A stretch of 64,000 nt of DNA, from the NCBI RefSeq assembly GCF_003386195.1, contig NZ_QRDX01000004.1, forward strand, positions 186,001 through 250,000, in the 5' to 3' direction. This DNA comes from Seonamhaeicola aphaedonensis. GTDB taxonomy: Bacteria; Bacteroidota; Bacteroidia; Flavobacteriales; Flavobacteriaceae. Position 1 is the stretch's first letter, and every line of letters begins with the position of its first letter. Positions 16,881 through 25,850 of the stretch are shown here, in pieces. The notes beneath the pieces were generated by a model that was not told the origin of the DNA, ran no database searches, and saw only the letters and a list, made by a program, of their open reading frames with translations. Position numbers and translations under genes: made by a program.

Positions 16881-18042
16881 TATAAAACGTTACAAATTGT
16901 TCAGCTTGATTTTTTACATCAAAATTACTATTTACATGATTTATGGCGTTAGCCCTCATCCTACGTTTTTCTTCAACAGGTAAGTTCATGACATTTATTA
17001 TCGTTTCTGCTAATAATTTTGGTTGTCGTTTAGGCACCATCCATCCTGTTTTACCATGAATAATATTCTCCTGTAATCCGCCTCCATCTGAAGTTATACA
17101 TAACAGACCTCTGCCTTGAGCTTCCAATACTGCATTACAAAATCCTTCGGAATGACTGTATTGAATATACATGTCTGAATCTTCAAGTACTGCCATAGTT
17201 TCTTCGTGTGTCTTTTGGCCTTCCAATATTACATAATCTTCTATACCTAATTGAAAAATAGCATACTTTAAGTTTTCATATTGTATACCAGAACCAATAA
17301 TAATATACTTAAAGGCTATTTGTTTAGATTTAAGCATAGCCAAAGCCTCTAGCGTGTCCTGCAGCCCTTTCATCCAATGCAATCTAGCTACTGTAACTAT
17401 TTTGAAAGCAGAAGTTTTTTCGGAATCTTGCTTTTTAAAATGCTCTGGAACACAAATAGCTGGTGTAATAATCTGGTACGAAACCGATTTTGGAAGCCCA
17501 ATATTATAAGCTGTATTGAGTAGATAATTAGAGATACTATGCACCTTATCCACTTGATTCCATAGTAATTCATAACACCCTGTATACTTTAGAGGGTAAA
17601 CATCCAAATCAAATCCCCTAAAACTAACTGCCATTTTAGCACCAATGACCTTAGCTACATGCTCACTTTGTATGGCTATGGTAGCAAAACCAAAATGTAT
17701 CCAATCTAAATCGGCTGTTAGTAAATGACTATTATTATAAAGGTTTTTTAACATTTGTTTTTTAGAGCGACCATATTCCCTTTCCAACTCAATAAACTTT
17801 AAAAATCGATTATATTTTAGGAAACCCCTAAAAAATACTATTAAACCACTTCCTAATAGCAATATTAAGTTACGTTTATACACTTTTGGAGCCACTCTTA
17901 CCTCACACAAATTGAAGTCATCTTTTTTATGCTGCACAAATAGCGTTACTTTAAAACCATGCTTCTGTAGCCCCTTTATTTTAGATGTAAAAAAGGTTTC
18001 AGAATAACTGGGGGTTTCAGAAAGCACTATGCCTATTCGCAT
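16864..18042 (-). CDS. Glycosyltransferase family 4 (GT-B)
   Basis: This 392-residue GT-B enzyme starts MRIGIVLSETPSYSETFFTS, an opening shared with WcaL-like GT4 proteins. The donor domain shows IVTVARLHWMKGLQDTLEAL and HSEGFCNAVLEAQGRGLLCI with an E-x7-E motif, then HGKTGWMVP. It overlaps the upstream GT4 by 10 bp and the downstream methyltransferase gene by 17 bp, forming a tight transcription unit. Confidence 0.92.
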   Translation of the reverse strand: MRIGIVLSETPSYSETFFTSKIKGLQKHGFKVTLFVQHKKDDFNLCEVRVAPKVYKRNLILLLGSGLIVFFRGFLKYNRFLKFIELEREYGRSKKQMLKNLYNNSHLLTADLDWIHFGFATIAIQSEHVAKVIGAKMAVSFRGFDLDVYPLKYTGCYELLWNQVDKVHSISNYLLNTAYNIGLPKSVSYQIITPAICVPEHFKKQDSEKTSAFKIVTVARLHWMKGLQDTLEALAMLKSKQIAFKYIIIGSGIQYENLKYAIFQLGIEDYVILEGQKTHEETMAVLEDSDMYIQYSHSEGFCNAVLEAQGRGLLCITSDGGGLQENIIHGKTGWMVPKRQPKLLAETIINVMNLPVEEKRRMRANAINHVNSNFDVKNQAEQFVTFYSEHTD

Positions 18043-19139
18043 CCTAATATCAATTTATATAAAACCTCATGCTTATTAATGCATTCATTTAGATTGTATT
18101 TATCTAATACAAGGCTTCGCATTTGTAAACCTAGGGTCTCTCGCTCCTTTTCTGTCAAAGCTTTCAGTTCTTTTAATTTTAAAGATAGTGCTGCTACATT
18201 AGATGGCGTCACTAAATGATTCTCAAACACGCTCAAAACATCTTTAACACCAGAAACTCTTGAACCAACAACAATTTTACCACTAGCCATTGCCTCAATG
18301 GGGGCAATAGGCAAACCTTCTTTACGCCCCTCATCTTTTGTTGGAATAACAAAAACATCCGCCAAAGCCAAATAAGGACGCACATCATTTTGTTTGCCAA
18401 TAAACCTGATAGCCTCACTTTCATATTTGCTTTTAAGTCTTAACCCATAATCATTTCCATAATCCCCAACAATTAATAGCTTAACAGAGAAGTCATTTAT
18501 TTGTGTAATGCTTTCAATTAAAACCTCAATCCCTTTTACAGGTACCAAATTAGCGACTGTAACAACTACAAAATTAGAATCCCTAATTCCTAAAGTATTT
18601 GCCAAAGACTTATCTGGTTTCTGAGGTTTAAAATGGTTCGTATCTATACCAAGTGGTATATAAGCTACCTTAGGTTCTAGTCTATTAAAAAACTGAGATA
18701 TCATATCCTTATTAATGGCTATAATTCTATTACTCAATTTAGAACGCCATAGCCATGCTTTGTTACCCCATCCCATGGCCTTTTTTGAATAAACAAAAGG
18801 AATGCCGGCTATTTTGGCTGCTAAGGGTTCTGTAACATCAGAGCTCCAATGCCAAGAGTGTATAAGGTCAAATTGGTGCCGTTTAAAAAATCGAGCTATT
18901 TTCAAGATCCTGAAGGGTAAGGACCAATAGGGCTTGTATGGAACTGCAAAAGGAAACACATGTATTTTAACCCCCAAAGCTTCAATGTGTTTGTAAAAAC
19001 CGCCCCGATTGTGAAAACAGCATATCTCGGGATCGAACAAATCTTTATTAAGGCCCTTTACCAAATCATAAACCACCTTACCGCTACCAGCTGTATCAAA
19101 ATTAGGAATGGTAAATAATATTTTAATACGTTTAGGCAT
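18033..19139 (-). CDS. Glycosyltransferase family 4 (GT-B)
   Basis: This 368-residue GT-B enzyme has N-terminal KILFTIPNFDTAGSGKVVYD. Its donor-side motifs are VVTVANLVPVKGIEVLIESI and KEGLPIAPIEAMASGKIVVG, which give the E-x7-E pattern. It overlaps the amidotransferase-like gene upstream by 8 bp and the GT4 gene downstream by 10 bp. Confidence 0.92.
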   Translation of the reverse strand: MPKRIKILFTIPNFDTAGSGKVVYDLVKGLNKDLFDPEICCFHNRGGFYKHIEALGVKIHVFPFAVPYKPYWSLPFRILKIARFFKRHQFDLIHSWHWSSDVTEPLAAKIAGIPFVYSKKAMGWGNKAWLWRSKLSNRIIAINKDMISQFFNRLEPKVAYIPLGIDTNHFKPQKPDKSLANTLGIRDSNFVVVTVANLVPVKGIEVLIESITQINDFSVKLLIVGDYGNDYGLRLKSKYESEAIRFIGKQNDVRPYLALADVFVIPTKDEGRKEGLPIAPIEAMASGKIVVGSRVSGVKDVLSVFENHLVTPSNVAALSLKLKELKALTEKERETLGLQMRSLVLDKYNLNECINKHEVLYKLILGCE

Positions 19140-20520
19140 GCCGCTGTTTTTTATTAAACAAAGACAACGTTAATAACATATTAATAGTGTGAGCATATTT
19201 TAAAGCATCACCTTTTAGAAAAGCACTTAATTGAGCATTTAAAAAGGTCTTAGATATCCATGTATCAAGACCCGATTCCAAAATATATTGTTTTAAAAAG
19301 AACGCGTTGTCTTTTCCTAAAAACTGTAATTCCCAGTTACGCTGCACATAAGGATTTCCTAATAAAGCCTTTATCTCACGCTTTAATTTATTAACCATGC
19401 GATAGGGTAAATTGTAAGGTGGCTTATTCAAATGATAATTATATAAATTAAATGGTCTGTGAACCTGCCATTCAATTTTCGCCAATTCAGGTGCGCTTCT
19501 CTTCATATACTCAATCTGTAATTGCCTGTCCTTTAAATAAGACTCAGGAACTGTACAAATAAATTCACATATCCTATTATCATAATACGGTAAGCTCATG
19601 GGTTTTTGATTATTAAACACCGCTAGATTAACTGAGGTCCATCGTGGTGCCCAGTATTTTGATTTAAAAGCTCTTAATCGGGCATTCGTATCGTCAATAT
19701 CTATGGTATTCAATAAATCAGTTACCCTATTCCTTAAGTAATCTTTAAAGTGCCCCTCCAGTTCCCAAACTTGCCATAAAGATTCTGCAAATTCCAAACC
19801 ACCTCGTTTTAATAATTTAGACATTAGAACATCTACCTGGTGTTCATGTGATAATTCCGGTAGGTTCATGGCATCAAATAAGACATCCCCCCAATGGCCT
19901 AATGAAAAAACAGCTCCCATTTTTGCAAATTCATTCCGGATAGCCATTTGTCTCGGACTTGTAAAGTCTGAATAACAGCCATTTATTTCTACCAAATCAT
20001 CAATCACCTCCCATAAATAGCCTTTTTTTATCTTGTACTTCTGAAATTCAAATCCACAGCTTTTTGCTATTTTTTCGGCTATTTTGGTCTCGGGATAACC
20101 ATTTTCAAATTCATAACTATATGAAAACACTTGGGCTCCCATTTTCTTTAGAGCTACAGCTTGGGTTCTGCTATCTAAACCTCCTGATAATGGTAAAATA
20201 ACTTTTTTACCTGCTGTTTGTTCTTGAATTATAGCTTCAAAAAGTGTAGAGAATTCGTCTAGTGCCTGTTCAAAACTAATATTTCTAGGCTCATAATACC
20301 AATTAAAATATGTGTTAGAATTTACCACCTTATCATTTTCATCTAAGGTGTATTTGGTTCCAGGGCGTAATACTTTGGTATCATGGTAATAGGTGTCTTC
20401 ATCTAAAAAAAAACCAATGGCCGCAAAAACGCAAATGGCTTTTAAATCCAGTTCGTGAGGTGCATTTACCTTAAAAAAGGTCTGTTTTTCAGGAATTATC
20501 GGGGTGGTAATGGTCTTCAT
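19132..20520 (-). CDS. Asparagine synthetase-like protein lacking the glutaminase active site
   Basis: This 462-residue protein has the PP-loop ATP pyrophosphatase motif ILPLSGGLDSRTQAVALK (SGGLDS at 112-117), the synthetase domain of AsnB-type enzymes. The first 100 residues resemble only the tail of a class II glutaminase domain (LRPGTKYTLDEN), and no Cys2 nucleophile follows the initiator methionine. It may therefore use ammonia, use another acyl acceptor, or take ammonia from a partner. I chose ATG at 20520 (MKTITTPIIPEKQ) over ATG at 20529 and TTG at 20535. In polysaccharide loci such proteins are thought to amidate uronic acids; that is inference here. Confidence 0.8.
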   Translation of the reverse strand: MKTITTPIIPEKQTFFKVNAPHELDLKAICVFAAIGFFLDEDTYYHDTKVLRPGTKYTLDENDKVVNSNTYFNWYYEPRNISFEQALDEFSTLFEAIIQEQTAGKKVILPLSGGLDSRTQAVALKKMGAQVFSYSYEFENGYPETKIAEKIAKSCGFEFQKYKIKKGYLWEVIDDLVEINGCYSDFTSPRQMAIRNEFAKMGAVFSLGHWGDVLFDAMNLPELSHEHQVDVLMSKLLKRGGLEFAESLWQVWELEGHFKDYLRNRVTDLLNTIDIDDTNARLRAFKSKYWAPRWTSVNLAVFNNQKPMSLPYYDNRICEFICTVPESYLKDRQLQIEYMKRSAPELAKIEWQVHRPFNLYNYHLNKPPYNLPYRMVNKLKREIKALLGNPYVQRNWELQFLGKDNAFFLKQYILESGLDTWISKTFLNAQLSAFLKGDALKYAHTINMLLTLSLFNKKQRHA

Positions 20521-20614
20521 GTAATACATACGCAATATACAATTTTACATGGTTACAAAAAGCAACATTTTCAGTGTTAAGTTCAGGTTCCTAATACTAT
20601 ATTTTTATTTATTG

Positions 20615-20671
20615 GCTCCCCTCTTGAGCAAAGCGGGGCGTCCACACTCTAGGTGTGGACGGAGTGTTTGA
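20615..20671. repeat. Palindromic repeat, left flank of the DUF559 gene
   Basis: GCTCCCCTCTTGAGCAAAGC GGGG is followed by a perfect 7-bp stem, GTCCACA and TGTGGAC. It is nearly identical to 21135-21191 on the other side of the DUF559 gene. The gap to the gene start is 22 bp. Confidence 0.85.
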
Positions 20672-20693
20672 AAATATTTTCTAAATTTATAAC

Positions 20694-21071
20694 ATGCCAA
20701 AACAAAAACTCCATACAAAAAAGGAACTTCAAGAAAAAAGAAAAGAACTTAGAAAAAACCTAACACCTGCTGAAGCCTTTTTATGGAAACATTTAAAAGC
20801 CCGACAACTAAATGGCAAACGTTTCACAAAACAGCATAGTATTGATAATTATATTGTAGATTTTTATTGTGCTTCAGAACGATTGATTATTGAATTGGAT
20901 GGTGAAGTCCATAATAACCCAATAGCGCAAGAATATGATTTAAAACGTACGACGTTTTTAGAATCATTAAACTATAAAGTAATACGGTTTGAAAACAAAA
21001 TGGTTTTTGAGAATTTAGCTTCTGTGCTACAGGAAATCGTTTTACATTTTAAATCAGAACCCTCCGTCTGA
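20694..21071 (+). CDS. DUF559 (Vsr-like) endonuclease domain protein
   Basis: This 125-residue protein belongs to the DUF559 family, a PD-(D/E)xK fold related to the very-short-patch repair endonuclease. It shows LTPAEAFLWKHLKARQLNG, then YIVDFYCASERLIIELDGE with Asp56, Glu67, Asp69 and His73, and D82/R85. It lies on the plus strand inside the minus-strand polysaccharide locus. Its last five codons (SEPSV, stop) are part of the palindromic repeat at 21058-21116. Both flanks are repeats of related families. I infer a mobile or repeat-linked nuclease rather than a glycan gene. Confidence 0.88.
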   Translation: MPKQKLHTKKELQEKRKELRKNLTPAEAFLWKHLKARQLNGKRFTKQHSIDNYIVDFYCASERLIIELDGEVHNNPIAQEYDLKRTTFLESLNYKVIRFENKMVFENLASVLQEIVLHFKSEPSV

Positions 21072-21289
21072 ATACTTTTAGTATTCAGCCACCTCCCTTA
21101 AACTTAAGGGAGGAGCACCATGTAAAAACAAAAAGCTCCCCTCTTGAGCAAAGCGGGGTGGCCACACTCTAGGTGTGGACGGGGCGTTTGATTGTAACCT
21201 CAAGAGCGTTTAGGAATTTGAATATCTAACCCTCTGTCTAAATGCTTTACTGCATTTAGCCACCTCCCTTTAACAAAAGGGAGAAGCTT
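21058..21289. repeat. Array of three palindromic repeats after the DUF559 gene
   Basis: Bases 21058-21116 carry two perfect hairpins: CTGAATAC/GTATTCAG and a 10-bp CCTCCCTTAA stem. Bases 21135-21191 repeat the left-flank element (GTCCACA/TGTGGAC). Bases 21226-21289 are a variant of the first with CTAAATGC/GCATTTAG and CCTCCCTT/AAGGGAG(A)AG. The paired changes in the stems keep base pairing. Confidence 0.88.
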
Positions 21290-21327
21290 ATTTATTTTAT
21301 CTGTCTACAAAAAAAATCGAAATTAGT

Positions 21328-22506
21328 CTAATTAACAATTTCTCTATACAACTCCAAAAACTGTTTAATAGAATCTTCTGCATTAAAATGCAACTTCACA
21401 AACTCATGCGCCTGTTTTGTAATATTCTGTAACTCTGACTCTGATGTTTGACTTAGCTCAATAACAGCCTGAACCAAAGCTTCCGGGTTTCTAACTGGCA
21501 CCAACCAACCCGTTTTATTGGGAATAACCACCTCTGCCATACCCCCGCAATCTGTTGAAATAACCGGAACTCCCAATGCCATAGCTTCTAATACTACATT
21601 GGCAATGCCTTCTTCCAAACTTGGTAAAATTACCGCATCAAAACTCTGCATTTTTTTAAATAATATTTCTTGAGGCAACCCTTTCATAATAGTAATCTCA
21701 TTTTCAAGCCCAAGTTGATGGATTTGAAATAAAACGGCTTCCGACACCACATTTGAAGCTATAATAGTGTAATGTATTTGAACACCTTGTTCCTTTAAAA
21801 GTTTTACCGCATCTATAGCATATTTATAACCTTTTTTCCAATGAAAACGCCCTACTGATACTATATGAAAACCATCACTGTTATTTTTTTCAAAAACTCT
21901 AAACGCATCAAAAGTTGGTTTCGCTATTGGCGAATGAATGAGCTCTATTTTATCTTTATCAGCATGATATTTTTGTGCTTCTAAAGCAATGGCTTGTGAA
22001 ACGGCATGGAACCTATCTACTTTAGGAAATAACTGTTTATACGTATTTGCCAGTTCCTCATCGGCTATAGGCGAATAGTTTATATGGGCTCCTCTTAAAC
22101 TTAATACAAGTTTAACACCAAATTTATCTTTTAAAAACACCCATTGTTTGATATCCTTGGCCCACTGAATATGAAACACATCGGGTTTATTTAAAATTAC
22201 CGGAACCAATCGAGATAATATGTTCCACCTTTTATACTCCCCTTCATATATCTTCAATTCTTTCCAAAGTAGTACAAACCGCTTAGGGTATAATACCATC
22301 AACTTTAAAACCCTAAACAAGGTCATTATTACATTAGCGAACTTATTTTTAGGGGTGCCATAAATTTTTATGTTGGGGGAGTCATACTTTACGTGAGCCG
22401 TTTGTTTACCAAATAATAACACTTCATGCTCTGAAGCTACACCTTTGATTAAATTTTCTATAAAGGTAGTACTTGGTATGGATCCGGAGTAGATGGCTAT
22501 TTTCAA
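21328..22506 (-). CDS. Glycosyltransferase family 4 (GT-B)
   Basis: This 392-residue GT-B enzyme begins MKIAIYSGSIPSTTFIENLI from a TTG codon; no ATG is available before the first conserved residues. The donor domain contains HIVSVGRFHWKKGYKYAIDA and EEGIANVVLEAMALGVPVIS with an E-x7-E motif, then NKTGWLVPVRNPEAL. It stands alone between two repeat arrays (21058-21289 and 22616-23042). Confidence 0.9.
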   Translation of the reverse strand: MKIAIYSGSIPSTTFIENLIKGVASEHEVLLFGKQTAHVKYDSPNIKIYGTPKNKFANVIMTLFRVLKLMVLYPKRFVLLWKELKIYEGEYKRWNILSRLVPVILNKPDVFHIQWAKDIKQWVFLKDKFGVKLVLSLRGAHINYSPIADEELANTYKQLFPKVDRFHAVSQAIALEAQKYHADKDKIELIHSPIAKPTFDAFRVFEKNNSDGFHIVSVGRFHWKKGYKYAIDAVKLLKEQGVQIHYTIIASNVVSEAVLFQIHQLGLENEITIMKGLPQEILFKKMQSFDAVILPSLEEGIANVVLEAMALGVPVISTDCGGMAEVVIPNKTGWLVPVRNPEALVQAVIELSQTSESELQNITKQAHEFVKLHFNAEDSIKQFLELYREIVN

Positions 22507-22615
22507 AGATTACAATTTATTTATCAGGTTAAAGATAAATCAATTATCAAATTAATCTAGTTTTTCATGGTGTTTGTGGTTAAGTTGATAATCAAATTTA
22601 TATATAGCATTTGCA

Positions 22616-23042
22616 AACCCTCCGTCTGAATACTTTTAGTATTCAGCCACCTCCCTTAAACTTAAGGGAGGAGCGCCATGTAAAAACAAAAAGCTCCCCT
22701 CTTGAGATAAAGAGGGGAATGAATTTCACGCAGTGAAAGAAAGGGGAGTTTGATATTAAACATCAAAAAACTAAACTTTCTGAATATATTCTTGAGATTC
22801 TTCCCTCGATACATCGGGGTCTGAATGACAGGTATCATTTTTGTTCTTATTTGCAAACCCTCCGTCTGAATACTTTTAGTATTCAGACACCTCCCTTAAG
22901 TTTAAGGGAGGAGCGCCATGTGAAAAATAAAAAAGGGGCGTTTGATTGTAACCTCAAGAGCGTTTAGGAATTTGAATATCTAACCCTCCGTCTAAATGCT
23001 TCACTGCATTTAGCCACCTCCCTTTAACAAAAGGGAGGAGCT
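22616..23042. repeat. Palindromic repeat array between a GT4 gene and asnB
   Basis: The gap 22507-23053 has no gene. Bases 22616-22674 and 22856-22914 are two copies of the CTGAATAC / CCTCCCTTAA double hairpin, both preceded by TTTGCA. Bases 22693-22752 are a variant of the CTCCCC element. Bases 22804-22820 are a CCC(T)CGAT-ATCGGGG hairpin. Bases 22935-22980 repeat 21182-21228 almost exactly. Bases 22981-23042 are the CTAAATGC/GCATTTAG variant. Confidence 0.88.
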
Positions 23043-23053
23043 TAATAAAAATA

Positions 23054-24892
23054 TTAAATTAAGTCTTCTGCTTGTGCCCACTTCTGCCATGCATAAATAT
23101 GCCAAATACCCCAAGCGGCATCATGCTCTTTGTTATAGAACTTTTTCACGTAAGCTTTTACCGCTTCTACATTAATAACATCACTGCCATAAAAAGTTTT
23201 TTTAAACACCATGGTTTCTACATCAGACTTTAATTGATTATGCAACCAGTCATACATAGGAACGGCAAAGCCTTTTTTATGGTGATTGATACTATCTATA
23301 GTATAATAATTTAGCATTAAATCCTTTAAGAGCTTTTTAAGGTCGGCTTTACTGTTATAAGTAACGGGTAACTTATCATGAACCTCTGCCAATACAGCTT
23401 TATCCAAAAACGGTACCCGCACCTCTAAGCTGTTCGCCATACTCATCCTATCTACTTTAATTAGCACCCTTTGTAAATGTCCGTAAAACTCATTGTACCT
23501 AAGCCTACCAAGTAATCCTTTTTTAGAGCGAACCCATTCAAAACCATACAAAGCTTCCATATCTTTTGAAAAGGTAACGTCCTTAAAAAAAGTATTCAGG
23601 TCTTCCTTAAATATATAGCGATGCTTACCCATCACCCACTCACCTATGGTTTTGTAATGAAAGGGCCCCCAGGTGTTATTTAACTTTAATTTATTGGCCA
23701 CACGAATCAGTGGTTTTCTAATATAAAACGGTATGTTAAACCAACGTCTGTTTTTAACCACATCCAACATTCGGGGGTAGCCAAAAAAGAGTTCATCGCC
23801 CCCATCACCCGAAAGCATCACGGTATGCCTTTGCTTTGCTTTTTTAGTAATTACATAGGTAGGAATGCTGGAATAATCACCAAAAGGTTCTCCCAAATAT
23901 TTAAAATGATTATTTACTTCCTCTAGTAAATCACCTTCATTCACCTTATGAATTTCCTGTTTAATCCCCAATGCTTTGGCATATATTTCGGCCTGTTTCC
24001 CCTCATCAAGTTGGTCATCATTAACCGATAAGGTAAAGGCTTCCAAATCTGCCTTTTGTGTTTTAGCCATCGCCGTTATTAACGGACTATCAATACCGCC
24101 ACTTAAAAAAGAGGCCAAGGGTACATCGCTCACCAATTGTCTGGAAACCGCTTCTTTTAGAACTGTTTCTGTATTAGCAATATCGAATGATATATTTGGT
24201 TTTATGCCCTGAAAAAACTCCTGAAATTTAACGGTTGTTATCTGTTGTTTGTTATCAATTTTAATATACTCCCCTGGGTTTACCTGAAATATTTGCTTAA
24301 AAATGGTATGAGGCGACTGCATATACCCAAACCCAAAATAGGCTTTCACTACCTCAGGTTTTAAGGCTAAACTGTTTTGAAACCAAGGATGCTTAAATAT
24401 TTGATTAAACTGCGAAGCCGCTACCACGCCATTTTTAGAAACCCCATAGAACAACGGCTTTATCCCCGCAAAATCCCGAGCTAAATATAGCGTTTGTGAG
24501 ACCGTATCCATAATGACCATAGCAAACATCCCATTAAGGGCTTTTAGGGTATCTTCAACCCCTAAAATATCCAATAGGTGTATTAACACTTCGGTATCAG
24601 AACTTGAGTTTAAGTTGGTAAGTTGGTACTGGTCTTTTAAGGCTTTGTAATTATAGATCTCCCCATTAAACACCACATGGTAGCGTTGTGAGGGACTAAA
24701 CTTAGGTTGATTCCCTTGGGCACTTAAATCCAGTATAGCCAAACGGTTAAACCCTAAGCGGTAGTTTTGTTGGGTATTTATGGTGGTGTTATCTGGTCCA
24801 CGGTGTTGCGATAGTTGCAATAACTGCTCAAATACTGTACTATCTGTAACAGCATGATTATTAAAAGAAAACTCCGTTAAAAAGCCGCACAT
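23054..24892 (-). CDS. asnB: Asparagine synthase (glutamine-hydrolysing)
   Basis: This 612-residue protein has both domains of AsnB. The N-terminal class II glutaminase begins MCGF with Cys2 as nucleophile and shows RGPDN and FNGEIYNY. The synthetase domain has SFLSGGIDSPLITAMAK (SGGIDS 264-269) and MLSGDGGDELFFGYPR. The enzyme moves ammonia from glutamine to an activated carboxylate. Within this locus it may amidate a uronic acid residue rather than serve asparagine supply. It starts 2 bp before the stop of the upstream GT2 gene region, so co-transcription is likely. Confidence 0.92.
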   Translation of the reverse strand: MCGFLTEFSFNNHAVTDSTVFEQLLQLSQHRGPDNTTINTQQNYRLGFNRLAILDLSAQGNQPKFSPSQRYHVVFNGEIYNYKALKDQYQLTNLNSSSDTEVLIHLLDILGVEDTLKALNGMFAMVIMDTVSQTLYLARDFAGIKPLFYGVSKNGVVAASQFNQIFKHPWFQNSLALKPEVVKAYFGFGYMQSPHTIFKQIFQVNPGEYIKIDNKQQITTVKFQEFFQGIKPNISFDIANTETVLKEAVSRQLVSDVPLASFLSGGIDSPLITAMAKTQKADLEAFTLSVNDDQLDEGKQAEIYAKALGIKQEIHKVNEGDLLEEVNNHFKYLGEPFGDYSSIPTYVITKKAKQRHTVMLSGDGGDELFFGYPRMLDVVKNRRWFNIPFYIRKPLIRVANKLKLNNTWGPFHYKTIGEWVMGKHRYIFKEDLNTFFKDVTFSKDMEALYGFEWVRSKKGLLGRLRYNEFYGHLQRVLIKVDRMSMANSLEVRVPFLDKAVLAEVHDKLPVTYNSKADLKKLLKDLMLNYYTIDSINHHKKGFAVPMYDWLHNQLKSDVETMVFKKTFYGSDVINVEAVKAYVKKFYNKEHDAAWGIWHIYAWQKWAQAEDLI

Positions 24893-24893
24893 A

Positions 24894-25850
24894 TTAAAAT
24901 TTTATTTTAAAAAACCGCTTTATCAAACGTAACTGAAATAGGAAATAATATATCACCCTAGTTAATTCAACTTTGGTATAATTCAATATTCTAGAATCTA
25001 TTTTATGAAGTTCGGTTTTTATTTCTTTACAAATAGGTTCGTAGTTTCTTAAGAATTTTGTATAATTCTCAAACTGGTAATTAAAAAAATATTCTTTTAA
25101 TTCTTCATCTAAAAATCCTTTTTCTTCAAGCTTTTTATAAACAAGCTTAGATGATTGATACCTGTTATAGCGTCTATTAATATTTATTGAATTACCTATT
25201 CTATCTTTATTTTCTAGTCTAACAAAAACCATTTTCCCTTTCACTATTTCATAAATCGGCTTAAAAAGTAACATTTTAGCATGAAACTCCCAGTCTTGCG
25301 AAGACTTCAAGTTTATATTAAAAAGTTCTTTTCCCTTCAAAAACGATTCTCTCCATAATGGAGCATTAGTTGACCACCCTATTTTATTCATTATAAAATC
25401 TTTATATGGTAGTTTACTTATTAATTTTTGATTCCAAACTGTATCATTTTTTTTTATTTCGTCTTTAAAAAAGTACGTTTGTGACACCACAAAATCCAGT
25501 TTCTCATTATCATTTAAACATTTTACCTGATACTTTAGCTTATCTTCATGAATTAAATCGTCACTATCTAACCAATTAATATATTGCCCCTTAGACATTT
25601 TATAACCATAATTTCTACATGAACTAGCCCCTTTAGGGTACGATTTTGGACGTAAAAAATATTTTATTCTTGAGTCATTTAACGAATAAGACTTAACAAG
25701 CTTTTCTGTATCATCTGTACTGCCGTCATCTACAACAATACACTCCCAATTAGTATAGGTTTGGTTTATAACAGATTCTATAGTGGCTCCTAATAATTTT
25801 GCTCTATTGTAAGTAGGTATAATAATGGATATCAGGTTATTTTGAATCAT
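24894..25850 (-). CDS. Glycosyltransferase family 2
   Basis: This is a 318-residue GT-A enzyme. Visible motifs are ISIIIPTYNRAKLLGATIES (residues 7-26), WECIVVDDGSTDDTEKL, GASSCRNYGYKMSKG and INWLDSDDLIHEDKL with the catalytic acidic cluster. It closely resembles the gene product at 34434-35384 over the whole catalytic domain. The start overlaps the upstream gene by 14 bp. Bases here look more AT-rich than in the 13-15 kb genes. Confidence 0.9.
   Translation of the reverse strand: MIQNNLISIIIPTYNRAKLLGATIESVINQTYTNWECIVVDDGSTDDTEKLVKSYSLNDSRIKYFLRPKSYPKGASSCRNYGYKMSKGQYINWLDSDDLIHEDKLKYQVKCLNDNEKLDFVVSQTYFFKDEIKKNDTVWNQKLISKLPYKDFIMNKIGWSTNAPLWRESFLKGKELFNINLKSSQDWEFHAKMLLFKPIYEIVKGKMVFVRLENKDRIGNSININRRYNRYQSSKLVYKKLEEKGFLDEELKEYFFNYQFENYTKFLRNYEPICKEIKTELHKIDSRILNYTKVELTRVIYYFLFQLRLIKRFFKIKF

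Noticed and set aside
22662-22856. Minus-strand open frame of 64 codons
   Set aside because: It lies entirely inside the CTCCC-type palindromic repeats and has no protein-like sequence or conserved start.
20615-23042. Possible CRISPR-like array
   Set aside because: The repeats are internally palindromic, differ in length and type, and spacing is irregular; there are no uniform spacers and no cas genes.
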